A stretch of 64,000 nt of DNA, taken from NCBI RefSeq assembly GCF_008704795.1, contig NZ_CP023690.1:6024501-6088500 (forward strand). The letters are read 5' to 3'. The notes under the pieces are model-generated. The model saw only the letters and a program-made list of their open reading frames with translations. It did not search any database and was not told the DNA's origin. Positions 56,373-64,000 of this stretch are shown here, one piece after another (position 1 is the stretch's first letter; each line of letters begins with the position of its first letter). The position numbers and the translations under genes are program-made. The DNA is from Streptomyces spectabilis (GTDB lineage: Bacteria; Actinomycetota; Actinomycetes; Streptomycetales; Streptomycetaceae).

Positions 56373-59300
56373 CCCACCGCCTCGTCCACCGTCCGGCGCG
56401 CTCCACGCGGCCCCCGGCGACCGCCGCCCAGCACACCATCGAACCGCCTCCGAACCTGCCCGAGGGCAAGCTGGGCAACGCCGCCACCGCCCTGCTGCCC
56501 ATGGCCGGTGTCATGGGCTCGGTCGTGATGATGACCGTGATCCGCTCCAGCCGGTTCGCCGCGCTCGGCGCGGTGGTGCTGGTCTTCGCGCTGCTCGGCG
56601 CCGTCGCCCTGTTCCTGTCGCAGCGCGGCAAGGCCCAGCGCACGCGGCGTACGCAGCGCGAGCGGTATCTGGAGTACGTGGAGGAGCGGCGGCACGAACT
56701 CGGCGCCGCCGAGCGGGAGTCGCGACAGCGGGCCCGGCTGCTCAATCCGCCGCCACAGGCCCTGTACGACCTCGTGCGCGACCCGGCGCGGCTGTGGGAG
56801 CGCCGCCGCGCGGACGCCGACTTCCTGGACGTGCGCGTCGGCACCGGAGACGTGCCCGCGCAGGACGTCGTGATCGGGCAGAACAGCGGGAGCGGCGTGC
56901 TGACGCCGCCCGATCCGTTCATGCTCAACGAAGCGCGCGCCCTTCAGGCGCGCTTCGCCGTCGCGCCGGACTTCCCGCTGACCGTGCCCCTCGACCGGGC
57001 GGGCAACGTCAGCGTCATCGGCGACCGGGACGCCGTGCTGCGGGTGGCCCGCGCGCTTCTCGTGCAGACGGCCGTCACGCACGCGCCCGACGACGTGGCG
57101 ATCGCGCTCGGTGTGCCCGGCGACCGGATCGCCGACTGGGAGTGGGCCAAGTGGCTGCCCCACGTGCTGGATCCGGACGCCGACCCGGAGGCGTACGACG
57201 ACCCCGCCGCCGTTCGCCGCATCGCCCCCGGCCTCGCCGGGCTCGCCCGGCTGTGCGCCGCGGAGCTGCGCCGCCGCTCCTCGTACGCCGCCGAGGTGCG
57301 CCGTGGGCTGTCCGACAAGCGGGCGCTGCTCATGGCGGGCCGGATGCTGGTCGTCAGCGATGTGCACGGGGAGACGGCGGTGGAGCTGCCCCTCCCGGAT
57401 GCGGCCGTCGGGATCGCCGACATGGGCGTGACCGTGCTGCATCTGCTGGCGGAGCAGATCCACGAGCCGGACGAGGTGAGCGTCCGCATCACCGTGGACG
57501 GCGATCAGGTCACCGTCGAGGACCTCCGCGCCCCCGAGGGCCGCCGTTCCCAGGGGCTCGCCGACGCGGTCGGCGTGCCCGGCGCCGAGGGCCTCGCCCG
57601 TCTCCTCGCGCCCCTCCGCCTCACCCCCGAATCCGCCGCCGAAGGCACTCCGGTGTCCGGCCCCGTCGGCTTCCCCGCGCTGCTCGGGGTCGACGACCCG
57701 GCGCGCCTGGACCTCGGCGAGCTGTGGGCGCCCCGCGGCGAGCGGGACTTCCTGCGCGTGCCCATCGGCCTCGACGACCGCCACGAACCCGTACTGCTCG
57801 ACCTGAAGGAGTCCGCCGAGCTCGGCATGGGCCCGCACGGCCTGTGCGTGGGAGCCACCGGCTCCGGCAAGAGCGAGCTCCTGCGCACCCTCGTCCTCGC
57901 GCTCACCGCCACGCACGCGCCCGAGGACCTGGCGATGGTCCTCGTCGACTACAAGGGCGGCGCGACCTTCGCCCCCTTCACCGGCCTGCCGCACGTCGCC
58001 GGAGTCATCACGAACCTGGAGAACCAGGCCGACCTGGTCGAGCGCGTTCACACCAGCCTCGCCGGTGAGATCAAGCGCCGCCAGCGGGTCCTGAAGGACG
58101 CGGGCAACGTCGCCGACATCGGGCACTACGCCGCGCTGCGCGCGAAGGAACCGGGCCGGGGCCTGGAGTCACTGCCGCACCTGTTCGTCGTCATCGACGA
58201 GTTCGGCGAACTCATCACCGCCAAACCCGACTTCATCGACCTGTTCCTGTCCATCGGCCGCATCGGGCGTTCGATCGGCGTCCATCTGCTGCTGGCGAGC
58301 CAGCGCATCGAGAGCGGCAAGCTCAAGGGCCTGGAGACGTATCTGTCGTACCGGCTGGGTCTGCGTACGTTCTCCGCCGACGAGTCCCGCACCGTCCTCG
58401 ACACCGTCGATGCCTTCCAACTGCCGCCGCTGCCCGGCTTCGGCTATCTGAAGGTGGACACGTCGACGTACGCGCGCTTCAAGGCCGGGTACGTGTCCGG
58501 GGCCTGGCGCGGCCCCGCCCCGGCGGCCACCGCCGACGAACGGCCGCGCGCCTGGGCTTACTCCGCCTTCAACGCGCCCGCGCGGGACACCGGCGCCACG
58601 CGGGAGGACGGGGCGCGCGAGCGGGAGACCGGGCCCACCGTCATGTCCACGATGGTCGACCAGCTCGCCACCGCCGCCCCGCCCGTGCGCCGCATCTGGC
58701 TGCCGCCGCTGCCCGACGCCATCGCCTTGGACGCCGCGGCCGGACCGCTGGGCGTCTCCGAGCGCGGACTGCACCTCACCCGGTCCGGCGGCCACCTGTG
58801 CGTGCCGCTCGGCGTCCTGGACGACCCGGCCGCGCAGTGGCAGGGGCTGTGGACCCTCGATCTGAACGTCGCGGGCGGCCACGTGGCCGTCATCGGCGGC
58901 CCGCAGTCCGGCAAGACCACGCTGCTGCGCACCCTGACGCTGTCGCTCGCCCTCACCCGCACCCCAGCCGAGGTCGCCGTGTACGGCCTCGACCTGGTCG
59001 GCGGCGGTCTCGGCGCGCTCGCGGGCCTGCCGCACGTCGGGGGCGTCGCCTCCCGCGCCGACCGCGAGCGACTCGCCCGCACCGTCGCCGAGATGACCGC
59101 CCAGCTCGCCCTGCGCGAGGAACTGTTCCGCGAGCACGGCATCGACTCCCTGGACCAGCTGCGGCGGATGCGCGCCAAGGGGGCGCTGACCGAACTCGGC
59201 TCCACCGACCTCGTCCTGCTCGTCGACGGATTCGGCGCGCTGCGCGAGGAGTTCAGCGATCTCGACGACGCCATCGCCGACCTGCTCAAGCGCGGCGGCG

Positions 59301-60379
59301 GCTACGGCATCCACGTCGTCGCGGGCATGCTCCGCTGGAACGACGTCCGCATCGCCACCCAGTCCCTGTTCGGCACCCGCGTCGAGCTGCGCCTCAACGA
59401 CCCCACCGACTCCACGGTCGACCGCAGGCTCGCGGAGACGGTCACGGCGGGCACCCCCGGACGGGTCCTGACCGACGGCAAGCTCTTCGCGCAGACCGCG
59501 CTGCCCCGCACCGACGGCGGCACCGGGACGAGCGACCTCGGCACCGCCCTGGAGGACGCGGCCCGTACGATCGGGGCCACCTGGCACGGCGAACTCGCCG
59601 CCCCCGTCCGCGTGCTGCCGCTCAGCCTGCCCGCCGCGGCGCTGCCCCCGCCCTCCGCCGAGCCGGACCAGGTGCCGATCGGCGTCGAGCAGGACACCCT
59701 CGGCCCCGTCCGCCTCGACCTCTTCGACCGCGATCAGCACCTGCTGATCCTGGGCGACAACGAGTGCGGCAGGACCAATCTGCTGAAGCTCATCACCCGG
59801 CAGCTCATCACGCGGTACGGGGACAAAGAGGTCGTGTTCGGCGTCTTCGACCCCCGGCGCGGCCTTCGCGGTCACGTCCCCGAGCCCTACCGCGGCGGCT
59901 ACGCCCACAACGCCAGGCTCGCGGCCGCGCTCGCCACCGGCATCGCGGGCGAGCTCGACAAACGCCTCCCGGACACCGCGGACCCCGACACGCCCGACAC
60001 CGGCGAGCCCGCCTTCACCGGTCCCCGCATCGTCATCCTCGTCGACGACTACGACATCCTGACCACCGCGGGCCAGCAGCCGCTGGCCCCCTTCCTGCCC
60101 TACGTCTCCTCGGCCCAGGACATCGGCCTGCACTTCGTCGTGGCCCGGCGCGTCGCCGGGGCCTCCCGCGCCCTGTACGAGCCCTTCCTGACAGCCCTGC
60201 GCGAGACCGGCGCCACCTGCCTGCTGATGACCGGGGACCGCAGCGAAGGCCAGCTCTTCCCCGGCGTCCACCCCTCCCCGCAACCGCCGGGCCGTGGCAC
60301 CCTCATCCGCCGCGGACACCGTCCCCGGCTCGTCCAGACCGCCCTGACCCCGGAAACCTCCGCCGAGGAGACGCCGTGA
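56369..60379 (+). CDS. eccC: Type VII secretion ATPase EccC (FtsK/SpoIIIE family)
   Basis: A 1336-residue motor; ATG 56369 with GGAG six bases upstream. Two membrane helices lie near residues 40-90. Three FtsK/SpoIIIE domains follow: D1 has Walker A GATGSGKS (495-502) and FVVIDEFGEL; D2 has GGPQSGKT (843-850) and LVLLVDGFGAL; D3 has GDNECGRTN (1129 on), without the usual Lys-Thr/Ser, and VILVDDYDIL. In mycobacterial EccC, D1 is the catalytic motor, and D2/D3 bind substrate signals. It overlaps the next gene by GTGA. Confidence 0.95.
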   Translation: MTHRLVHRPARSTRPPATAAQHTIEPPPNLPEGKLGNAATALLPMAGVMGSVVMMTVIRSSRFAALGAVVLVFALLGAVALFLSQRGKAQRTRRTQRERYLEYVEERRHELGAAERESRQRARLLNPPPQALYDLVRDPARLWERRRADADFLDVRVGTGDVPAQDVVIGQNSGSGVLTPPDPFMLNEARALQARFAVAPDFPLTVPLDRAGNVSVIGDRDAVLRVARALLVQTAVTHAPDDVAIALGVPGDRIADWEWAKWLPHVLDPDADPEAYDDPAAVRRIAPGLAGLARLCAAELRRRSSYAAEVRRGLSDKRALLMAGRMLVVSDVHGETAVELPLPDAAVGIADMGVTVLHLLAEQIHEPDEVSVRITVDGDQVTVEDLRAPEGRRSQGLADAVGVPGAEGLARLLAPLRLTPESAAEGTPVSGPVGFPALLGVDDPARLDLGELWAPRGERDFLRVPIGLDDRHEPVLLDLKESAELGMGPHGLCVGATGSGKSELLRTLVLALTATHAPEDLAMVLVDYKGGATFAPFTGLPHVAGVITNLENQADLVERVHTSLAGEIKRRQRVLKDAGNVADIGHYAALRAKEPGRGLESLPHLFVVIDEFGELITAKPDFIDLFLSIGRIGRSIGVHLLLASQRIESGKLKGLETYLSYRLGLRTFSADESRTVLDTVDAFQLPPLPGFGYLKVDTSTYARFKAGYVSGAWRGPAPAATADERPRAWAYSAFNAPARDTGATREDGARERETGPTVMSTMVDQLATAAPPVRRIWLPPLPDAIALDAAAGPLGVSERGLHLTRSGGHLCVPLGVLDDPAAQWQGLWTLDLNVAGGHVAVIGGPQSGKTTLLRTLTLSLALTRTPAEVAVYGLDLVGGGLGALAGLPHVGGVASRADRERLARTVAEMTAQLALREELFREHGIDSLDQLRRMRAKGALTELGSTDLVLLVDGFGALREEFSDLDDAIADLLKRGGGYGIHVVAGMLRWNDVRIATQSLFGTRVELRLNDPTDSTVDRRLAETVTAGTPGRVLTDGKLFAQTALPRTDGGTGTSDLGTALEDAARTIGATWHGELAAPVRVLPLSLPAAALPPPSAEPDQVPIGVEQDTLGPVRLDLFDRDQHLLILGDNECGRTNLLKLITRQLITRYGDKEVVFGVFDPRRGLRGHVPEPYRGGYAHNARLAAALATGIAGELDKRLPDTADPDTPDTGEPAFTGPRIVILVDDYDILTTAGQQPLAPFLPYVSSAQDIGLHFVVARRVAGASRALYEPFLTALRETGATCLLMTGDRSEGQLFPGVHPSPQPPGRGTLIRRGHRPRLVQTALTPETSAEETP

Positions 60380-61794
60380 CCAAGGACGTCATCGCCCTGA
60401 CGCCCAAGATGCCCGACTCGATGGCCCTCCTGGCCGGACTCCACGCGGGCGGCCCGGACCTTGGCGTGACCACGAGCGCCGACGACGCGGTCATCCACCT
60501 GTGCTCGCCGACGGGCCGGCCGCTCGTGTCGGTCGAGGCGCCGCTCATCGTCCACACCCCGGGCGAGGCCGAGCGCCTGCTCGGCTCTGGGGTGCTCGTG
60601 CCCGAGGTGCCGTTCTGGTGGACCGAGGCCCGCGCCTCGACGGCGGTACCGGAGGCCGAGGACCTCGCCGGGTCGTTCTGCGGCCGTCTCACGCTGCTGC
60701 TCGGCGGCACCACCTGGCCGCCGGGCGCCGCCACCGTGCGGGTGGTCGACACCCCCGACGACGGCGGGATCACCGCGGCCCCGGCCCCCGAGGGCGCCCT
60801 GCCCGCCGTCGACGTCCTCACCGACTCCACGGCCGTCGTCATCGCCGACCGGCCCGTCGTCGCCCTGACCGCGTGGCTCTCCGAGGTGCTGCGCGCCGCC
60901 GTCACCTCCGGCCGTGCCTTGCACATCGTCACGCCGCCGCACGCCCGGCTGAGCCTGCCCCTGCGCACGGCCCTCACCGGTCCGCCGAACCGCTGGGTGG
61001 TCCAGGACCCCGACCACGGCTACTACGACGGCCTGTCCGGTGCCGTGCTGCGCTGGCAGGACGGCACCTTCGCACCCGCCCCCGGCCAGGGCGGCGAGGC
61101 CGTCATGGCGGAGGCCTTCAAGCCGACGGGACCCAGCGCCGAGCGGCAGCTCACCGTCTCCTTCCGCACCCACCACGCCCCGGACCCCGACCTCGTCCTG
61201 GGCCGCGGCCTCGAGGCCGCCTGGCGGCACCTCACCGACGCCGCCCCCGCGGGGTGGGGCACCGCCGAGCCCATCAACCTGCCCTGGTCGCCGAGGCAGT
61301 TGACCGCACTGGCCCGCGACCGTGCTCCGGACCCCAGCCATCTGCTCGCCGTCGGCCACCCGGACCGGCCCGCGCTCGCCGCCCTCCGCGTCGAGCGCAC
61401 GAGGACCGGCCTCGCCCAGGAGGTCACCCTCGCCCTCGGCCTCGCCGCCGACGCCCCCGACCCCCTGGACGCGATCGAGCCGCTCGCCGAGGCCCTCGTG
61501 GCCCGGCACGGACTGCGCACCATGCTCGTCACGCTGCACCCGGCCCGCGCCGATCTCACGGTCCCCGCGCAACTGGAGCACCCGCCCGCGCCCGTCTCCT
61601 TCACCCTGGGCGCCGCCGACGTCCGCGCGGTCGGCGTCGACCACGCCCGCCGCCCGCCGCTGCCGTGCCGTCCCACCCCGCTCGGGCCGGCGGCGGCGCC
61701 CGCGCTGCACTACCGCTTCGGCGCCGGTACGGACCCCGCCGCCTGGGCCGACGTCGACCGGCTCACTCGCCACCTCGCGGCGGCCCCTACGTGA
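60376..61794 (+). CDS. Type VII locus protein, DUF6177-like
   Basis: A 472-residue protein starting at GTG 60376, overlapping the EccC stop. It contains no signal peptide or membrane helix. A beta-rich N-terminus (VDVLTDSTAVVIADRPVVAL) and a C-terminal mixed region (LLAVGHPDRPALAALRVERT) suggest two domains. I recall DUF6177 proteins in this position of Streptomyces type VII loci. The role is unknown; translational coupling to EccC suggests a direct partner. Confidence 0.78.
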   Translation: MTKDVIALTPKMPDSMALLAGLHAGGPDLGVTTSADDAVIHLCSPTGRPLVSVEAPLIVHTPGEAERLLGSGVLVPEVPFWWTEARASTAVPEAEDLAGSFCGRLTLLLGGTTWPPGAATVRVVDTPDDGGITAAPAPEGALPAVDVLTDSTAVVIADRPVVALTAWLSEVLRAAVTSGRALHIVTPPHARLSLPLRTALTGPPNRWVVQDPDHGYYDGLSGAVLRWQDGTFAPAPGQGGEAVMAEAFKPTGPSAERQLTVSFRTHHAPDPDLVLGRGLEAAWRHLTDAAPAGWGTAEPINLPWSPRQLTALARDRAPDPSHLLAVGHPDRPALAALRVERTRTGLAQEVTLALGLAADAPDPLDAIEPLAEALVARHGLRTMLVTLHPARADLTVPAQLEHPPAPVSFTLGAADVRAVGVDHARRPPLPCRPTPLGPAAAPALHYRFGAGTDPAAWADVDRLTRHLAAAPT

Positions 61795-61833
61795 TTCCGG
61801 GCGAGCCGGACCCGTGCTTGAGAGCATCGGGAC

Positions 61834-62622
61834 ATGAGTTCCTCCCGCGACAGCGCATCCGCCGGTTCCCGTACGTTCGACGACCTCGTCGCCGAAGCCG
61901 CAGCCGCCCCCACCCAGGGCTGGGACTTCTCCTGGTTCGAGGGACGGGCCACCGAGGCGCGGCCCTCGTGGGGGTATGCGCGGGCCATGGGGGAGCGGCT
62001 CGGGGCGGTGTCGGCCGCGCTCGATGTGCAGACGGGGGGTGGTGAGGTCCTTGCGTCCGCGCCCTCGTTGCCCGCGGTCGCCGTGGCCACGGAGGGGTGG
62101 CCGCCGAACGTGGCGAAGGCGACGGCGCTGCTGCACCCGCGCGGCGCGGTCGTCGTGGCCTCGGCCGAGGACGCGCCGCTGCCGTTCGCGGACGGCGCCT
62201 TCGACCTCGTCACCAGCCGCCACCCCGTGACGCCGCACTTCGAGGAGATCGCGCGGGTGCTGCGGCCCGGCGGGACGTACTTCGCCCAGCACGTGGGCCC
62301 GAGCAGCGTGTTCGAGCTCGTCGAGTACTTCCTGGGGGAGCAGCCGGAGGAGGTCAGGAACGCCCGCGACCCCGAGGGCGAGCGGGCCGCGGCCGAGGCC
62401 GCGGGCCTGGACGTGGTGTCGCTGCGCGCCGAGCGGCTGCGGATGGAGTTCTTCGACGTCGGGGCCGTCGTCCACTTCCTGCGGAAGGTGGTGTGGATGG
62501 TGCCCGGCTTCACCGTCGACGCGTACCGGACGCGGCTGCGCGAGCTCGACGGGCTGATCCGGGAGGAAGGCCCGTTCGTGGCCCACAGCACCCGGCACCT
62601 CTTCGACGCGCGCAAGCGCTGA
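61834..62622 (+). CDS. SAM-dependent methyltransferase
   Basis: A 262-residue class I methyltransferase. Motif I is degenerate and sits after DVQTGGGEVL; motif II DAPLPFADGAFDLVTSRHP and motif III VLRPGGTYFAQHV are clear. Substrate is unknown. It lies 40 bases past the type VII genes and may be independent. Start is ATG 61834. Confidence 0.82.
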   Translation: MSSSRDSASAGSRTFDDLVAEAAAAPTQGWDFSWFEGRATEARPSWGYARAMGERLGAVSAALDVQTGGGEVLASAPSLPAVAVATEGWPPNVAKATALLHPRGAVVVASAEDAPLPFADGAFDLVTSRHPVTPHFEEIARVLRPGGTYFAQHVGPSSVFELVEYFLGEQPEEVRNARDPEGERAAAEAAGLDVVSLRAERLRMEFFDVGAVVHFLRKVVWMVPGFTVDAYRTRLRELDGLIREEGPFVAHSTRHLFDARKR

Positions 62623-62691
62623 CCACGGGTCGGGCGGTACTGTCGATCCGGTAAGTGTCACAGCGGGCGTACGGGGACGAGGAGTTGGCAC

Positions 62692-63066
62692 ATGGCTAAG
62701 GGCAAGGGGCCGTACCACTGCGGTCTGGACGCGGCCGTGGACGTCGTCGGCGGCAAGTGGAAGCCCCTGATCCTGTGGGCGCTGCACGCGGGCGGCACCC
62801 TGCGGTTCGGGGAGCTGCGGCGGCACGTCCCCGGCGTCAGCGAGAAGATGCTGATCCAGCAGCTGCGGGAGATGGAGACGGACGGCATCGTGCACCGCGA
62901 GGTCTACCGCGAGGTGCCGCCCAAGGTGGAGTACTCCCTCACCGACCTCGGCCAGTCGCTGAACCAGGCCCTGGGGCCGCTCGGCCTGTGGGGCGACGAG
63001 CACATGGAGCGGCTGGTGGCCAACCAGGAGGCCAAGGCCGCCGCCGCGGTCGCGCGCGGCGCCTGA
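62692..63066 (+). CDS. HxlR-family transcriptional regulator
   Basis: A 124-residue winged-helix protein. HxlR signature: CGLDAAVDVVGGKWKPLILW, FGELRRHVPGVSEKMLIQQL and REVPPKVEYSLTDLGQSL. A single conserved cysteine near residue 10 precedes the DNA-binding domain, as in thiol-sensing HxlR members. A divergently transcribed target is absent, so regulon unknown. Confidence 0.9.
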   Translation: MAKGKGPYHCGLDAAVDVVGGKWKPLILWALHAGGTLRFGELRRHVPGVSEKMLIQQLREMETDGIVHREVYREVPPKVEYSLTDLGQSLNQALGPLGLWGDEHMERLVANQEAKAAAAVARGA

Positions 63067-63339
63067 GCGAGCCGCAGCCCGGCGCCTGAAGCCCGGTGCC
63101 CAGTACGTCAATTCGGGCAATTCGGGGCGACTCCGGTGTGACGCCGGTGCGATGTGCCCGCCGATTCAACATTGTTATCGATTGTTGCGGACACCGGCTC
63201 GATTCGAACGCCGGAGTCACGTAAGTTCAGACCAACGCTAATTCGCGGGCGCAAAGCTGCGCGGGGCGGTGCCGCGCAGTGGAGGGGGCTGCGCGGCCTC
63301 GTGCGCGCCCTTCCCGGGCGCGAGCGCCGCACCGTGCCC

Positions 63340-63702
63340 CTAGGCGCCGTTCCGATCGGGTCCGCCCAGGTCCACCACGAGGCGCACGCCCGCGCGCACC
63401 CCCCACCCCGCCATCGCTCCGGCCTCCGCCTCCACCACCCGCCGGGCCCGCAGCCGGGGCAGGCCCACACGGCCCGGCCGCATCGTCCGCACGGCGAGGA
63501 CACGGGACCCCCGGTCCAGGTACGCCACGTCCACCGCGAACCGCATCCCCAGCGTGTGCACGGCACTCGTCCGCGGCAGCAGCAGGGCGCCGCGGACGCC
63601 GTCGCGGCCGAGCAGCCCGCGCCGCCGCGCGCGGGGGGAGTCCGCCACTTCGAGGGGGACCACCACCGGGCGCCCGGCGCCCGGCACCGTCAAGGTCGCC
63701 AT
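63340..63702 (-). CDS. DUF192 family protein
   Basis: A 120-residue protein from ATG complement 63700-63702, without an obvious ribosome site, so possibly leaderless. DUF192 features: ADSPRARRRGLLGRDGV, VHTLGMRFAVDVAYLD and the closing AGVRLVVDLG. It is a compact beta-barrel with no known activity. No signal peptide is present, unlike some members. Confidence 0.85.
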   Translation of the reverse strand: MATLTVPGAGRPVVVPLEVADSPRARRRGLLGRDGVRGALLLPRTSAVHTLGMRFAVDVAYLDRGSRVLAVRTMRPGRVGLPRLRARRVVEAEAGAMAGWGVRAGVRLVVDLGGPDRNGA

Positions 63703-64000
63703 GGCGCGACGCTAGCGCTCCCCGCGTCAAGCGCGCGCCCCGCCCCCGCGTCACCCTTCGGGGCTACCGCCTCCGGGCGCTCGGATCTGGCCGCGAGGGC
63801 CGGAATCCGGTGGGGGGTGGGGGCCACGGAGTCGCCGGGCGGTCTCGGAGAGTAGTTGTGGCACGCCGATGCACCGCGAAGCACTTACGAAGGGTTATGG
63901 TGGAAACCCCCCCTCGGGCCGGTCCGTCTCCCCCCCCACGGACCGGCCCGTTTCTTTTGGCCGCGCCGCGGCCGTCCGGCTCAGCTCCGTCCGGCCCAGA
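63703..64000. promoter_or_regulatory. Right-end non-coding region with terminator
   Basis: No gene seen. The GAAGCACTTACGAAGGGTTATGGT segment near 63876-63902 could hold a promoter -10, followed by a strong terminator-like hairpin. The feature after the right edge is unknown. Confidence 0.35.
63915..63958 (+). terminator. Rho-independent terminator or attenuator
   Basis: CGGGCCGGTCCGT (63915-63927) pairs perfectly with ACGGACCGGCCCG (63938-63950), followed by TTTCTTTT. It has no upstream gene on the plus strand within 800 bases, so a short RNA or an attenuated leader is possible. Confidence 0.85.

Noticed and set aside
53909..58126. A 1405-codon minus-strand open frame across the type VII genes
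   Set aside because: It is the antisense shadow of eccD, the EspI-like gene and eccC; it is low complexity and has no recognisable motif.
63154..63855. A 233-codon plus-strand frame over the DUF192 gene
   Set aside because: Most of it is antisense to the DUF192 gene and His/Pro/Arg-rich; only the first 30 codons could be non-shadow and nothing supports them.

Overview
The window is high-GC actinobacterial DNA, almost certainly from a Streptomyces chromosome. Supporting signs are the third-position G/C bias, frequent GTG starts, ATGA/GTGA gene overlaps, Tat-like signal peptides, a DasR-type operator beside a chitinase gene, and intergenic palindromes that I recall as widespread in Streptomyces. 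No rRNA, tRNA or CRISPR array was seen.

Bases 1-6100 carry a minus-strand group: a partial unknown gene, a TPR protein whose ATPase half has lost its P-loop, and an intact NB-ARC/TPR protein. Bases 6300-15000 are mostly core genes: a YyaL/DUF255 thioredoxin-fold protein, a small secreted protein, a hemolysin III-type membrane protein, GTP-dependent PEP carboxykinase, an alanine-type aminotransferase and a secreted serine protease. Bases 15045-22583 form a divergent catabolic island: D-aminoacylase and a D-serine-dehydratase-like enzyme on one strand; a PfkB kinase, IclR regulator, RidA and GntP permease on the other. A near-perfect operator-like palindrome lies between the two arms. Bases 22600-27200 hold a small membrane peptide, a secreted zinc carboxypeptidase, an Nramp-related transporter without the usual metal motifs, and a GH18 chitinase.

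Bases 27586-38769 encode a giant secreted pair: a LamG-domain protein and a 2288-residue Rhs/YD-repeat protein ending in a Hint domain and a short toxin-like tip. An immunity-type gene of lower GC and a decayed integrase fragment follow.

Bases 39318-48717 are a Tad (Flp pilus) locus: unknown gene, CpaB, a TadZ-TadE fusion, TadE, TadA, TadB, TadC, Flp pilin, a TadG-like protein, a lipoprotein and an OmpA-domain protein. The pilin gene appears to lack one G in a G-run, which separates its N-terminus from the pilin helix. The TadG-like gene has no ATG/GTG/TTG in frame and seems to start at CTG overlapping the pilin stop. The TadE-like part of the fusion carries a complete prepilin-peptidase-like site, so the ATPase and pseudopilin may be made as one chain and then cut apart.

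Bases 49754-61794 are a type VII secretion locus: two small WXG100/ESAT-6-like proteins, a DUF6507-like protein, a polymorphic toxin whose C-terminus has clan-CD (caspase/C80-like) His-Gly and Ser-Cys motifs, its probable immunity protein, a small membrane protein, EccD, an EspI/MinD-like ATPase, EccC and a DUF6177-like protein. EccB, EccE and MycP are not in the window. The right end has a methyltransferase, an HxlR regulator, a DUF192 gene and a strong terminator hairpin. Two different toxin-immunity pairs, one on an Rhs scaffold and one in a type VII locus, flank the pilus genes. This suggests an accessory region for cell-surface contact and competition inserted into core chromosome.
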